Source of the DNA: Lacrimispora xylanolytica | GTDB lineage: Bacteria > Bacillota > Clostridia > Lachnospirales > Lachnospiraceae | DNA: 64,000 nt | Direction of reading: 5' to 3' | NCBI RefSeq assembly: GCF_026723765.1 | Contig: NZ_CP113524.1 | Span: forward strand, 3,085,001-3,149,000 | Shown: piece after piece, positions 24,996-34,001 of the stretch | Numbering within the stretch: the stretch's first letter is position 1 | How the letters are laid out: each line of letters begins with the position of its first letter | Made by a program: the position numbers and the translations under genes | The notes under the pieces: generated by a model | What the model saw: only the letters and a program-made list of their open reading frames with translations | What the model was told of the DNA's origin: nothing | Database searches by the model: none

Positions 24996-26387
24996 TTACT
25001 GACCGGACGGAGCCACTACCACCGTCGTACCATCCTCTAAGAGTTCGGTTGGTGCATCAATTACCTGCATCCCTTCCTTAAGGGCACCTTCTTCTTCCGG
25101 AATGATCTCAGTCTGGATATCACTTTCCACTCCGTTCTTAACAGGTATCATCTTTACAACATTATTCTCCACGGTTGCAATTGCCATGGTTCCGTCCGGG
25201 TTCTGAATCACAGAAGCAAATGGAACGGTCCATACATTTTCCGCTTTATTCAGTTCAATCTTTGCCTTAGCGGTGATTCCGGCGATCAGACGGCTGTTCT
25301 GGTCAATGATTCGGATTGTGGTAGGAATCACTCGCTCTGTGGAACCATTGCCCTTTTCCTCTCCGGTTGGAGAGATAGAGCTTACTTCCCCTTTTACGGA
25401 TTCAGTGCCTAAGATATCAGCGGTGATTTCTACCGGCTGTCCTATGGACACTTTACCAATGGAATACTCGCTGACATTGATCTTCATCTCCAGAACATCC
25501 AGATTGTTGATGATGAACATTGGCTTATCGTCGTCTGTTTTATCAGCGAACCGGCCTACCTTACAATTGACACGAACCACGGTTCCTGCAATAGGACTGG
25601 TGACCTTTGTATTGTTTAAGGCTTCCGTTTTCTGCTCCACCTCAAAGGCTGCTTTTTCTATTTGAAGTGTGTAAGATTCGTTGGCTATTGGCTTGCCGTT
25701 TTTTAAGGTGAATTTACTTAGCTGGCGTTTGGCGTCATTCATGGTATTAGAGGCTGTTTCCATCTCTACCTGGGACGCGCTTCCTGCCTGATACAGAGTC
25801 AGAGTTCTGTCATAATTGATTTTAGCGGTATCATAGTCCTGCTTTGCTTTCGCATAGCCATTCTCCGCCTCTGTCTGCTGATCCTGATATGTACTGACAG
25901 CCAGATCATACGCATTCTTTGCGATATCCAGCTCTTTTTTGGCATCCTTATCATCGAGAACCGCCAGTACCTGGCCTTTCTCAACCTTTTCCCCTTCCTT
26001 TACCGGAAGCTCCAGAATCTCAGCATGAAGATTAGACACAACTTCTACGCTGTCTGTTCCCTGAACAGGACCACTAATCGATAATTCCTCTACTACTTCC
26101 CCTTTTACCAAGGGAAACGTATGAACAATCATTGCCTGCTTTTTCCCACCAAAGATAGAAAACAGGAGAAACAGACCAAAAAATGCACCTGCTCCAATGG
26201 TGATGATCTTTCGTTTCTTACTCCATTTTTTTCTCACCTTTTTCTTTTTGTGGTTTCCCTCGCTGTCTTCCTTCAACAGGTTCTGCAGCTCATGTTCAAA
26301 TACTTCATCTGGCATTGGCTCCTTTAAGGATTCCATTTCCAGAGTATCATCTTTATTTTCTTTGCCTTTTCGCTTAAAAACGTTCAT
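24996..26387 (-). CDS. HlyD/MacA-type membrane fusion (adaptor) protein
   Basis: A 463-residue adaptor. A cytosolic, highly charged N-terminus (residues 1-60) leads to one membrane helix (IITIGAGAFFGLFLLFSIFGG), then a barrel-sandwich/lipoyl domain (SVEVVSNLHAEILELPVKEGEKVEKGQVLAVLDD), a coiled-coil hairpin (about 145-230), and a beta-barrel region to the end. It should link the permease pair to the cell wall or outside face. It is the first gene of the operon, 13 bases ahead of the ATPase, with AGGAGGG before ATG 26387. Confidence 0.87.
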   Translation of the reverse strand: MNVFKRKGKENKDDTLEMESLKEPMPDEVFEHELQNLLKEDSEGNHKKKKVRKKWSKKRKIITIGAGAFFGLFLLFSIFGGKKQAMIVHTFPLVKGEVVEELSISGPVQGTDSVEVVSNLHAEILELPVKEGEKVEKGQVLAVLDDKDAKKELDIAKNAYDLAVSTYQDQQTEAENGYAKAKQDYDTAKINYDRTLTLYQAGSASQVEMETASNTMNDAKRQLSKFTLKNGKPIANESYTLQIEKAAFEVEQKTEALNNTKVTSPIAGTVVRVNCKVGRFADKTDDDKPMFIINNLDVLEMKINVSEYSIGKVSIGQPVEITADILGTESVKGEVSSISPTGEEKGNGSTERVIPTTIRIIDQNSRLIAGITAKAKIELNKAENVWTVPFASVIQNPDGTMAIATVENNVVKMIPVKNGVESDIQTEIIPEEEGALKEGMQVIDAPTELLEDGTTVVVAPSGQ

Positions 26388-26512
26388 TCTTTCTTCCCTC
26401 CTGCTTTATTCCATTTCCTTTGTTTCATTATAGCGGTTTAAGAGAGGTTTTTTAAGTATAAATTTCTTATAATTTTCTAAATTTTTATACTTTTTATGGA
26501 TTAGCAAAAAAA

Positions 26513-26551
26513 ACTGCTTTGATCCCCAGGTTTTTGGGACATCAAAACAGT
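26513..26551 (-). terminator. Intrinsic terminator after the chemoreceptor gene
   Basis: The left arm (26513-26528) and the right arm (26535-26551) form a long stem with minor bulges around a TTTTT-containing loop. On the minus strand a run of eight T follows directly. It lies about 10 bases after the stop at 26561. Confidence 0.82.
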
Positions 26552-26560
26552 CTTTTTTTC

Positions 26561-28567
26561 TTATATTTTAAATTTGTTTGCAAGTTCCTTCAAAAGTCCT
26601 GCCTGAGCGGAAAGCTCTTCACTGGCTGCTGAACTTTCCTGCGCTGTGGCAGAATTTGACTGAACCACTGAATTTACCTGCTCTAATCCCATAAGGGCAT
26701 GGCTTAAGGACTCCGCCTGTTCCGAGGAAGCCTGGGATACCTCCTTGATTCTGGCTACGGTATCGCCAACTCCCAGAAGTACTTCTCCAAGAATTCGGCT
26801 TGTCTCTTCGGCTATTTTTGTACCATGATCCACAGATAGTATGGAGCTGTCAATTAATTGTGCTGTATTTTTAGCTGCCTGAGCTGATTTATTTGCCAGG
26901 TTCCGCACCTCATCTGCAACCACTGCAAAGCCTTTTCCTGCCTCTCCTGCCCTCGCTGCCTCTACCGCAGCATTCAGTGCAAGTATGTTCGTCTGGAAAG
27001 CAATGTCCTCAATGGTCTTTATTATTTTACCAATTTCAGACGACTTTTCATTGATATCTTCAATGGCAGTCAGAAGCATCTTCATATGTAGACTGCTTTC
27101 ATCTGCCGCTTCCCCTGCTGCAATGGCCCGTGTTTCTGCCTGAGCGGAGTTTTCAGCCGTCTTTGTAATATTTACAGAAATCTTCTCCATGGTCAAGGAC
27201 AATTCATCCATAACACCTGCCTGCTCCATGGTTCCCTGAGCCAGAGCCTGGGAGCCGTTAGCCACCTCACCGGAACCACTTGATACCTGCTGGGATACTA
27301 AAGCAATCTCTCCGATGGTGGATCTCAGTACATCTGAGGTTCTCATAAGAGACTCCTTTACCGCTGAAAATTCTCCCTCATAGCTATGAGCCAGGTTTAA
27401 TACAAAATTTCCTCTTCCAAATTCATCAAGGGTATGGGATATCTCGTCAATGTATGCAATGTACGTCACCAGGCGTTTTGTCAGATTCTTTAACGACTCC
27501 GCAAGCTGCCCCACCTCGTCTTTGCTGTTTACGGATATTTCCACGGAAAGATTGCCTGCTGCAAGCTGGTCTGTAACCTTAGTCAGATTCTTTAAAGGTC
27601 TGGCGACGCTTCTTGCCACAATATACATGGTAACTATCAAAACAACACCAATAAGAAGAAAGAGAACTGTCATGCTTACGCCTGCCGCGGAAGCCACCCG
27701 GGTAAAATCCGCCTGGTCCACAGTAACGATTGCTTTCCAGTCCGCACTGTCGATCATTCGTGTAATGCCACAGGCCACATTCCCTTTATTATGATATGTA
27801 ATGACACGTTTGCCCGGATTTTCATAGTCTGCCATCATTTCCCCAGGGAGTCCGATTTCTTTGATATTTTTTAAGACCTCATTCTCGTCAGGGCTTACCA
27901 GTATGATACCAGACGTACTGATGAGGCGTACCTGGCCGCTTTCATGAGATAACTTATAACTTTGTATCTGCTTGGTAAGGTTTGTGAGCTTTACATCAAG
28001 AGCCGCAACTCCTAACATTTTGTTACCAGAAGTATCATAAACAGGTGCCGAGAAGGTGATTACCTGTTCTCCGGTATCCAGATCCACATATGGCTCCGTA
28101 ATTATGTATCCTTTTTTCAGCTGGTCATCTGTTTTAAATACATAATCCCTTTCATTTAAACGGAAGTCCGGATCTGCTACCCAGTCTCCTCCGTCAAAGG
28201 CGATATTGGTATCTGCATCTGCATAATATGCGGATAAAATCTCATCGTCAGACTCCATCGTCTTCTTCAGCATGCCATAGGTCGACGGCCAGTACTGAGA
28301 GCTTTTTAACTCTTCTCTGGAACTGGTGGTCATAAGAAGATTCATACCGCTGTAATCTTTTGCCATCTGCTGGGCTACGGAAATATACCTTTTAAAATAG
28401 CTGTCTGCCTCTACCGTCATCTTGTCTGCAGAAAGCGCTGCTATGCTGCTCTCCGAAGAAATAACTGTCTTTCTGGTAAAGGATATCATTAAAATACCCG
28501 TACATATCATGAAGAAGATAACAACCCCTCCAATGATTAATAGGATTCTTGTTTCAATTTTTTTCAT
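26561..28567 (-). CDS. Methyl-accepting chemotaxis protein with dCache sensor
   Basis: About 668 residues. The first membrane helix is IETRILLIIGGVVIFFMICTG. A dCache-type extracytoplasmic sensor follows (about 35-275; typical YIITEPYVDLDTGEQVITFS and APVYDTSGNKMLGVAALDV), then a second membrane helix (about 280-305), a HAMP domain (VARPLKNLTKVTDQLAAGN) and the signalling coiled coil with the conserved tip IAFQTNILALNAAVEAARAG. It senses an outside ligand, not identifiable here, and controls CheA. There is no C-terminal CheR-binding pentapeptide. ATG 28567 follows AGAGAGG; the frame extends upstream to 28654 without a ribosome site. Confidence 0.92.
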   Translation of the reverse strand: MKKIETRILLIIGGVVIFFMICTGILMISFTRKTVISSESSIAALSADKMTVEADSYFKRYISVAQQMAKDYSGMNLLMTTSSREELKSSQYWPSTYGMLKKTMESDDEILSAYYADADTNIAFDGGDWVADPDFRLNERDYVFKTDDQLKKGYIITEPYVDLDTGEQVITFSAPVYDTSGNKMLGVAALDVKLTNLTKQIQSYKLSHESGQVRLISTSGIILVSPDENEVLKNIKEIGLPGEMMADYENPGKRVITYHNKGNVACGITRMIDSADWKAIVTVDQADFTRVASAAGVSMTVLFLLIGVVLIVTMYIVARSVARPLKNLTKVTDQLAAGNLSVEISVNSKDEVGQLAESLKNLTKRLVTYIAYIDEISHTLDEFGRGNFVLNLAHSYEGEFSAVKESLMRTSDVLRSTIGEIALVSQQVSSGSGEVANGSQALAQGTMEQAGVMDELSLTMEKISVNITKTAENSAQAETRAIAAGEAADESSLHMKMLLTAIEDINEKSSEIGKIIKTIEDIAFQTNILALNAAVEAARAGEAGKGFAVVADEVRNLANKSAQAAKNTAQLIDSSILSVDHGTKIAEETSRILGEVLLGVGDTVARIKEVSQASSEQAESLSHALMGLEQVNSVVQSNSATAQESSAASEELSAQAGLLKELANKFKI

Positions 28568-28610
28568 ACGACTTTCCTCTCTGCGATCATAGCATAAATC
28601 AATGTCTAGT

Positions 28611-28639
28611 ATTATGTCATCTGAAAAAGAAAAAGTCAA
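28611..28639 (-). promoter_or_regulatory. Predicted promoter of the chemoreceptor gene
   Basis: On the minus strand TTGACT (28639-28634) and CATAAT (28616-28611) are 17 bases apart, about 45 bases before the chosen start codon. This supports the start at 28567 over the one at 28654, which would lie upstream of the promoter. Confidence 0.55.
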
Positions 28640-28746
28640 CTTGGTTATAGACAATTTTTTCCATTAAGATACAATTTATGACAATTCGTTGCACTTGTCC
28701 TAATTTTCTTAAAAGTTTGATTTGTTTTCAAAAGTTCTTATGGGGG

Positions 28747-29277
28747 TTAAAGATGAAAAATAGAGATAATATCCTGATTTAATTTTTTTGATTTGATTTG
28801 TATGAGCAATTCCTCTACAGCAGAAATGGTTGCTGTCATGCAAAGAAAGACCGCTGCCTTTTCCACTCCAAGGAACATAAATAGCAGAGGAAAGCAAAAA
28901 AGCAGAAATCCTGTTGCCTTATTTCCATAGGTGTGAAGAAACACAAAGGTTTTGTATTTAAGTAAAGAAACAATACCCGAGGCAATCCGGATGCCTCCGA
29001 TTGCTCCTATCCACAGTATAATAGTTAAAGTTAGATCAAGGTACGGAAACATCATATAAAGTACGATAAGGATCATGATAAAATCACCCAGGCTGTCAAG
29101 GGCCGCACCAAACTTACTGGAAGCTCCAAATCTTCTGGCAAAATACCCGTCAAGCATATCACTCAGCCCGCACATAAAATAAATTGCAAAAAAACCGGTC
29201 GAGAGAGGCCGGGTCAAGAGAAGGAGGAGAGATAACAGGATTCTCATTGCAGATAAGGTATTCGGAATATATTTCAT
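28747..29277 (-). CDS. CDP-alcohol phosphatidyltransferase family protein
   Basis: A 176-residue membrane enzyme with about five hydrophobic segments. It carries the whole family motif: Asp40, then Asp43-Gly44, Ala47-Arg48, Gly57, Asp61 and Asp65 in SDMLDGYFARRFGASSKFG and the residues that follow. Relatives (PgsA, PssA, Cls-type) move a phosphatidyl group from CDP-diacylglycerol to an alcohol. Which alcohol cannot be told, and PgsA or PssA are both possible. It is a single gene with an unusual hairpin covering a strong AGGAGG about 20 bases before the ATG. Confidence 0.85.
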   Translation of the reverse strand: MKYIPNTLSAMRILLSLLLLLTRPLSTGFFAIYFMCGLSDMLDGYFARRFGASSKFGAALDSLGDFIMILIVLYMMFPYLDLTLTIILWIGAIGGIRIASGIVSLLKYKTFVFLHTYGNKATGFLLFCFPLLFMFLGVEKAAVFLCMTATISAVEELLIQIKSKKLNQDIISIFHL

Positions 29278-29293
29278 CTTTGTTTCCTTTTTG

Positions 29294-29311
29294 CCTCCTG
29301 CTGCCAGGAGG
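29294..29311 (-). promoter_or_regulatory. Small hairpin enclosing an AGGAGG just before the phosphatidyltransferase gene
   Basis: CCTCCTG (29294-29300) and CAGGAGG (29305-29311) form a seven-base stem with a CTGC/GCAG loop. In the mRNA the strong AGGAGG sits in this stem 20 bases before the ATG, while a weaker AAAGGA nearer the start remains free. It could limit translation; this is inference. Confidence 0.35.
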
Positions 29312-29383
29312 AATCTATACTTCCCTTTCTATTATACGTTCATATAACAGAAATAGGAAGTAAAGTTTCTCTCTGACTGGCAC

Positions 29384-31075
29384 TTAAATCATCCAGTAAT
29401 TATCGTTACATACCACACTTCTATAAGTCTCGAATTTAGACCATTTATTTACAAATGCTACTCTGTTATCCTTTTCCAGCAAATTATACTCCTTAAAGAA
29501 ACGGTCCACATCTTTTTTGGAGGTCACTAAAAGGGCAAAACCTCTTTCATCCAGAACGGGAAGACCGGAATATTCATATTCCGTCAGGCTTATGATGTCC
29601 TTTATAAAAGCACCGCGGATGAGAATTGCTGCAGAACGCTCAACATCAATGATATCAAAGTATTCCGGATAGTGAAAGCTATCACCCTTTATTGGAACGG
29701 CATCCCCCACATGGTAGGTCGTATCTGCGGAATTTGGCTTTGAGAGGAATGCATGCTCCAGATTAAAGTAAAATTCTTCAAATATGTAGCCCTCTGCCCA
29801 GATCGAATCCTTTTCAAAATACGGCTTTTTCGTTTGGCATTCCACATGCTCAACCACTCCGCAGGCAGATGTCATGTGGCTTAAACGGTCAATGAGAATC
29901 AGCTCACCAAGAGTCTTATGATTTTTAAATAAATCTGCCACAACATTCTCGGAACATTCGATTTCACAAAACAGGATTTCATTTTTAACTCCTCTGTCCG
30001 TTTTTATATGTTCACCGGTGTTGACATCAACCTTATATTCAATCTTTTTAATAATGGCGGGAAGCCGCTTCGTCCCAAGCTTAATGAGATAATTCTTGGC
30101 CGCACTTAAAGGCTCATCATCCATCCAAAGCAGAGAAGCCTTTATATTCTTTCCAATCGGAAGGGACTCATTGTCCGTGAGAACACAGCCTCTGCTCACA
30201 TCCACTTCCCGGTCCAGCTGAATGGTAACCGCCTGCCCGTAAAATGCCTCCGAAACCTCCTTATCCCCAACAAGAATCCGCTCTACTCTGGCGCTTTCAC
30301 TGCCTGGCAGTGAGTAAAGCTTTTGACCGGTTTTCACCTTGCCCGACTCGATCTGTCCCTGAAATCCTCTGAATTCATGATTCGGGCGGCATACTCTTTG
30401 CACCGGCAGATAGAAATCATCAAGATTTTCGCTCTCAGATATATCCACGGTTTCTAAATGCTCCATCAGAGTCTCACCCTGGTACCAGTCCATACGGTCT
30501 GATCTTTTTGTTACATTATCTCCTTCCGTTGCACTGACCGGTATGATCTTGATGTTTTTCAGGGACAGCTCTTTAGAAAGCGCAAGGATTTCCTTCTTTA
30601 TCTCGTTGAATCTTTCTTCCTGGTAATCAGCTAAATCCATCTTATTGACCGCAAAGACAAAATGATGGATTCCCATTAAGGCACAAATCCGTGAATGGCG
30701 CCTTGTCTGTACCAGGACGCCTTGCTTGGCATCTACTAAAATTACTGCCAGATTGGCAAAGGAAGCTCCTACTGCCATATTTCTCGTATATTCCTCATGG
30801 CCTGGAGTATCGGCTACGATAAAGCTCCTGCGTTCCGTCGTAAAATAACGATAAGCAACATCAATGGTAATTCCCTGCTCCCTTTCTGCCATCAAGCCAT
30901 CTAATAAGAGGGAATAATCTATTTCTCCACCTCTGGAACCAACCTTACTATCAAGAAGCAGTGCCTTTTCCTGGTCTGCATAAAGCAGCTTGGAATCATA
31001 TAAAATATGCCCGATCAGTGTTGATTTCCCATCATCTACACTGCCGCATGTAATAAATTTTAGCAATCCACTCAT
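29384..31075 (-). CDS. cysN: Sulfate adenylyltransferase large subunit (GTPase) CysN
   Basis: A 563-residue EF-Tu-like GTPase whose GTP hydrolysis helps CysD make adenylyl sulfate (APS) from sulfate and ATP. The G motifs are GSVDDGKST (G1), DTPGHEEYTRNMAVGAS (G3) and FAVNKMDLADYQ (G4), followed by two beta-barrel domains. It is about 90 residues longer than E. coli CysN. The extra C-terminal part (about residue 470 onward, with FDIIDVERSAAILIRGAF) has no P-loop, so it is not an APS kinase. It starts immediately after the cysD stop (TAAATG). Confidence 0.93.
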   Translation of the reverse strand: MSGLLKFITCGSVDDGKSTLIGHILYDSKLLYADQEKALLLDSKVGSRGGEIDYSLLLDGLMAEREQGITIDVAYRYFTTERRSFIVADTPGHEEYTRNMAVGASFANLAVILVDAKQGVLVQTRRHSRICALMGIHHFVFAVNKMDLADYQEERFNEIKKEILALSKELSLKNIKIIPVSATEGDNVTKRSDRMDWYQGETLMEHLETVDISESENLDDFYLPVQRVCRPNHEFRGFQGQIESGKVKTGQKLYSLPGSESARVERILVGDKEVSEAFYGQAVTIQLDREVDVSRGCVLTDNESLPIGKNIKASLLWMDDEPLSAAKNYLIKLGTKRLPAIIKKIEYKVDVNTGEHIKTDRGVKNEILFCEIECSENVVADLFKNHKTLGELILIDRLSHMTSACGVVEHVECQTKKPYFEKDSIWAEGYIFEEFYFNLEHAFLSKPNSADTTYHVGDAVPIKGDSFHYPEYFDIIDVERSAAILIRGAFIKDIISLTEYEYSGLPVLDERGFALLVTSKKDVDRFFKEYNLLEKDNRVAFVNKWSKFETYRSVVCNDNYWMI

Positions 31076-31978
31076 TTAGAAATACCCTTCTCTCTTCCTT
31101 TTTTCCATACTCGCCCCGCCACCGTCTTTGTCGATGACACGGCTGGTTCTTTCTGATTCTACGGAGCTTAATGTCTCTTCTATGATTTCATCTAAGGTAG
31201 AGGCCTGAGACAAGACGCCACCGGAAAGGGGATAACAGCCCAATGTCCGGAAACGGACCGGCTTTAACTGAGGAACCTCCCCCGGCTCTAACCGCATACG
31301 GTCATCATCTACCATGATAAGGTTTCCATCCCGTTCCACCACAGGCCTCTCGGCGGCAAAATAAAGGGGAACGATAGGGATTTCTTCCTGTTTTATGTAC
31401 TGCCAGATGTCCGTTTCCGTCCAGTTGGATATAGGGAATACACGAATGCTTTCTCCCTTGTTTATTTCCGTATTATAAAGCTTCCACATCTCCGGCCTTT
31501 GATTTTTAGGATCCCAGGCGTGAGAGGCATTCCGAAAGGAGAAGATTCTCTCTTTGGCACGGCTTTTTTCCTCATCCCGTCTTCCGCCTCCAAAGGCGGC
31601 GGTGAATCCATATTTATTTAACGCCTGTTTAAGAGCCTGGGTTTTCATAATATCCGTATAGGAGGAACCATGATCAAAGGGATTTATGCCATTATTTACC
31701 CCTTCCTCGTTGATGTATTCAAGCATTTCAATTCCAAGCTCTTTGGCGGTCCTGTCCCTGAACTCTATCATTTCCTTAAACTTCCAGGTGGTATTTACAT
31801 GCAGAAAGGGAAAGGGGGGCTTTTCGGGATAAAATGCTTTCATGGCAAGCCGAAGCATGACCGAACTGTCCTTACCTATGGAATAAAGCATTACCGGCTT
31901 CTCACATTCTGCCGCAACCTCCCTGATGATATAGATGGCCTCTGCTTCCAGCTCATCCAGATGTGATAATCTGCTCAT
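31076..31978 (-). CDS. cysD: Sulfate adenylyltransferase small subunit CysD
   Basis: About 300 residues of the PAPS-reductase/ATP-sulfurylase fold. It catalyses adenylyl transfer from ATP to sulfate. Motifs are the PP-loop [41 protein letters not shown], and [12 protein letters not shown] near the C-terminus, which are diagnostic for CysD. I prefer ATG 31978, eight bases after AGGAG, over ATG 31984, which lies too close to it. It sits between aprB and cysN in the sulfate operon. Confidence 0.95.
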   Translation of the reverse strand: MSRLSHLDELEAEAIYIIREVAAECEKPVMLYSIGKDSSVMLRLAMKAFYPEKPPFPFLHVNTTWKFKEMIEFRDRTAKELGIEMLEYINEEGVNNGINPFDHGSSYTDIMKTQALKQALNKYGFTAAFGGGRRDEEKSRAKERIFSFRNASHAWDPKNQRPEMWKLYNTEINKGESIRVFPISNWTETDIWQYIKQEEIPIVPLYFAAERPVVERDGNLIMVDDDRMRLEPGEVPQLKPVRFRTLGCYPLSGGVLSQASTLDEIIEETLSSVESERTSRVIDKDGGGASMEKRKREGYF

Positions 31979-31989
31979 TTTCATCTCTC

Positions 31990-32301
31990 CTAATATTTAT
32001 TTGAATCCTTGCTGTTTACTTGGATTTCAGTTATAGTTCCGTCCTTTTTCCTGATGATCCAATGAAGGATATCTCCCTCTATGGATACATTCATGGTGCT
32101 TCCGTTTCCTCCGATATCTGCTCCCAGATAAAAATCAATGGCTGAAAATCTGCATTCCTTAACACAGGAGACACAGCCCCAGCAGTCTTTGGGGTATCTC
32201 ATATGAGCCTTATGATCCTTTTCAACAATCAGACTTCCAGGGCAGACATCAATGCATTTCATACAGCCCACGCATTTGTTTTTATCAATCCTTATGCTCA
32301 T
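31990..32301 (-). CDS. aprB: Adenylylsulfate reductase beta subunit, ferredoxin-like (AprB)
   Basis: A 103-residue iron-sulfur protein with two [4Fe-4S] cysteine sets: [13 protein letters not shown] (residues 9-21) and [17 protein letters not shown] (about 42-58). The tail of about 45 residues is shorter than in sulfate-respiring bacteria, whose AprB has about 150-166 residues. It passes electrons to the FAD of AprA for the reduction of APS to sulfite and AMP. It overlaps aprA by 17 bases, which supports a heterodimer. Confidence 0.88.
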   Translation of the reverse strand: MSIRIDKNKCVGCMKCIDVCPGSLIVEKDHKAHMRYPKDCWGCVSCVKECRFSAIDFYLGADIGGNGSTMNVSIEGDILHWIIRKKDGTITEIQVNSKDSNKY

Positions 32302-33970
32302 ACTCAGCCTCCTCTACGATATCTCTGTAAATCATCTGCAGATTCCCTTCTGTCAGTCTGGAGTTAACATACTTTTCATAAGCTTTGTCTGTTTCCTTAT
32401 AGTCCAGATTTTCATTAAAGGAATGCCATCTCGTTTCTTTTCTGTGAAGCAGATGGGCAATGACCGACTTGCAGACAATGAGACGTTCTCTTAATTCATA
32501 AATCTCCATCAGTTCCCGCATATCGCAGGCGGTTAAGTCTTCCCAAAGTCCTAATATCCGATTGATTTTTTCCTCTGCAAGGCTTAAATTTGACTCGTTG
32601 TACTGGTAATAGGTAGAAATGCCTCCTGCATATTCATCCATTGCCTTTTGCATGGCCTCTTCCAGCTCCTGAACGGTAAATAATCCAGGCTTATCTTTAA
32701 GCTTCCCTTCATATTCTTCTATTTTAGAAGCAGCAAATGCCAAATCCCCGGACAGCTCTTTTTCCCCTTGTATCTTTTCAATGATATCAAGGGCTGCAAT
32801 CTCTCCTTCTGCAAGAGCCCCGGTCACATATTTTTGAGGACAGCCACCGGAAACGTCTCCGGCTGCATACAGGCCCCTGATTGTTGTCTCCCGCTTTGTA
32901 TTCACCCAGTAGCCGCTGGCCGTATGGCCTCCCACAATATAAGGTTCCGTTCCTGAAATCTCTACATCCTGTTCGCTGGGATTTTTGCCGCTCTCCAGCC
33001 ACTTTAAGGTCTGACTGGGCGCCATATTAAGATACGCCTTTAACAGCTCCTCGTCCTTACCGGTGTCCATATTGCTGGTCTTAAGATAGCAGGGACCTCT
33101 GCCCTCTAAATTCTCCCTGATGGTACCGTATACCCGTTCGCTTGTGGTGATTCCATACTTATCCTCATAAACTTCCCCAGAGGAATTGATCTGTCTTGCA
33201 CCAGCTCCCTGGGCAATGGTTCCTGTAGGCGCTATAGTGTCCTTGCACCGTAAGGCAATAAAACGCATTTCAAAGGAGGTCATCTCTGCCCCGGATAAAA
33301 TTCCCATGGCGTATCCCGCTCCTGTATTAAAGGGGGGATACCACATTTTGTGACGGGAAAATCCAGGGTTATTCGGCCGGTAGAGGCCAGCCGCCCCTCC
33401 CGTTGCCATTAATACCTTACGGGCACGGATTTCATAAACAATATCCTCCAGAATATGAAAGCCAATGGCTCCCTTTACTTCATTCTCTTCCACAATCAGG
33501 TCTGTCACATTGACCCGGTTCAGCACGGTGACATTGGAAGCTTCCTTAACTGCCTTTGCCAGAAGAGGTTTAAAATTCTCTCCGTTAATTTTAATATTCC
33601 GATTGCCTCTTGCCGCATAATTGCCTTCCTCATCCTTTAAAATGACAAGACCAAGCTCTTCCATGGCAGCTGTCACGGAATTGAAGCGCTCTGCCGCAGT
33701 CAAAAGCAAATCCTTTCGTACAATGCCCTTGGCATCCTCTGTAGCATAATTTACGTAATCCTCGGGTGTTCTGCCCTTTACAATATAGGCATTGATGGCA
33801 TTGACCCCTGCCGCAAGACACCCGCTTCGTTTTATATTAGCCTTTTCTGCAATGACTACGGAAAGGTTTGAATTTTGACTGATTGTAACTGCCCCATAAC
33901 ACCCGGCAGTTCCTCCGCCTATAATCAGTACATCCGTATGAATTACTTTATGGTCCAGCTTCTTACTCAT
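32285..33970 (-). CDS. aprA: Adenylylsulfate reductase alpha subunit, flavoprotein (AprA)
   Basis: A 561-residue FAD enzyme related to succinate dehydrogenase/fumarate reductase flavoproteins. The N-terminal dinucleotide fold is DVLIIGGGTAGCYGAVTISQ. Further marks are SGCLAAGVNAINAYIVKGRTP, GGAAGLYRPNNPGFSRHKMW, MRFIALRCKDTIAPTG and the second FAD segment LYAAGDVSGGCPQKYVTGAL. The substrate is APS, yielding sulfite. It is somewhat shorter than the dissimilatory enzyme. Its place between sulfate uptake genes and cysDN indicates assimilation rather than respiration; no qmo or dsr genes are present. Confidence 0.9.
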   Translation of the reverse strand: MSKKLDHKVIHTDVLIIGGGTAGCYGAVTISQNSNLSVVIAEKANIKRSGCLAAGVNAINAYIVKGRTPEDYVNYATEDAKGIVRKDLLLTAAERFNSVTAAMEELGLVILKDEEGNYAARGNRNIKINGENFKPLLAKAVKEASNVTVLNRVNVTDLIVEENEVKGAIGFHILEDIVYEIRARKVLMATGGAAGLYRPNNPGFSRHKMWYPPFNTGAGYAMGILSGAEMTSFEMRFIALRCKDTIAPTGTIAQGAGARQINSSGEVYEDKYGITTSERVYGTIRENLEGRGPCYLKTSNMDTGKDEELLKAYLNMAPSQTLKWLESGKNPSEQDVEISGTEPYIVGGHTASGYWVNTKRETTIRGLYAAGDVSGGCPQKYVTGALAEGEIAALDIIEKIQGEKELSGDLAFAASKIEEYEGKLKDKPGLFTVQELEEAMQKAMDEYAGGISTYYQYNESNLSLAEEKINRILGLWEDLTACDMRELMEIYELRERLIVCKSVIAHLLHRKETRWHSFNENLDYKETDKAYEKYVNSRLTEGNLQMIYRDIVEEAEYEHKD

Positions 33971-34001
33971 GTTATCTCCTATCTTTACCTGATCCGGGAA
34001 C

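Noticed and set aside
24188-26387. Reading the ABC operon as a LolCDE lipoprotein system.
   Set aside because: The HlyD-type adaptor and the Gram-positive setting fit MacAB-like export; no outer-membrane context exists.
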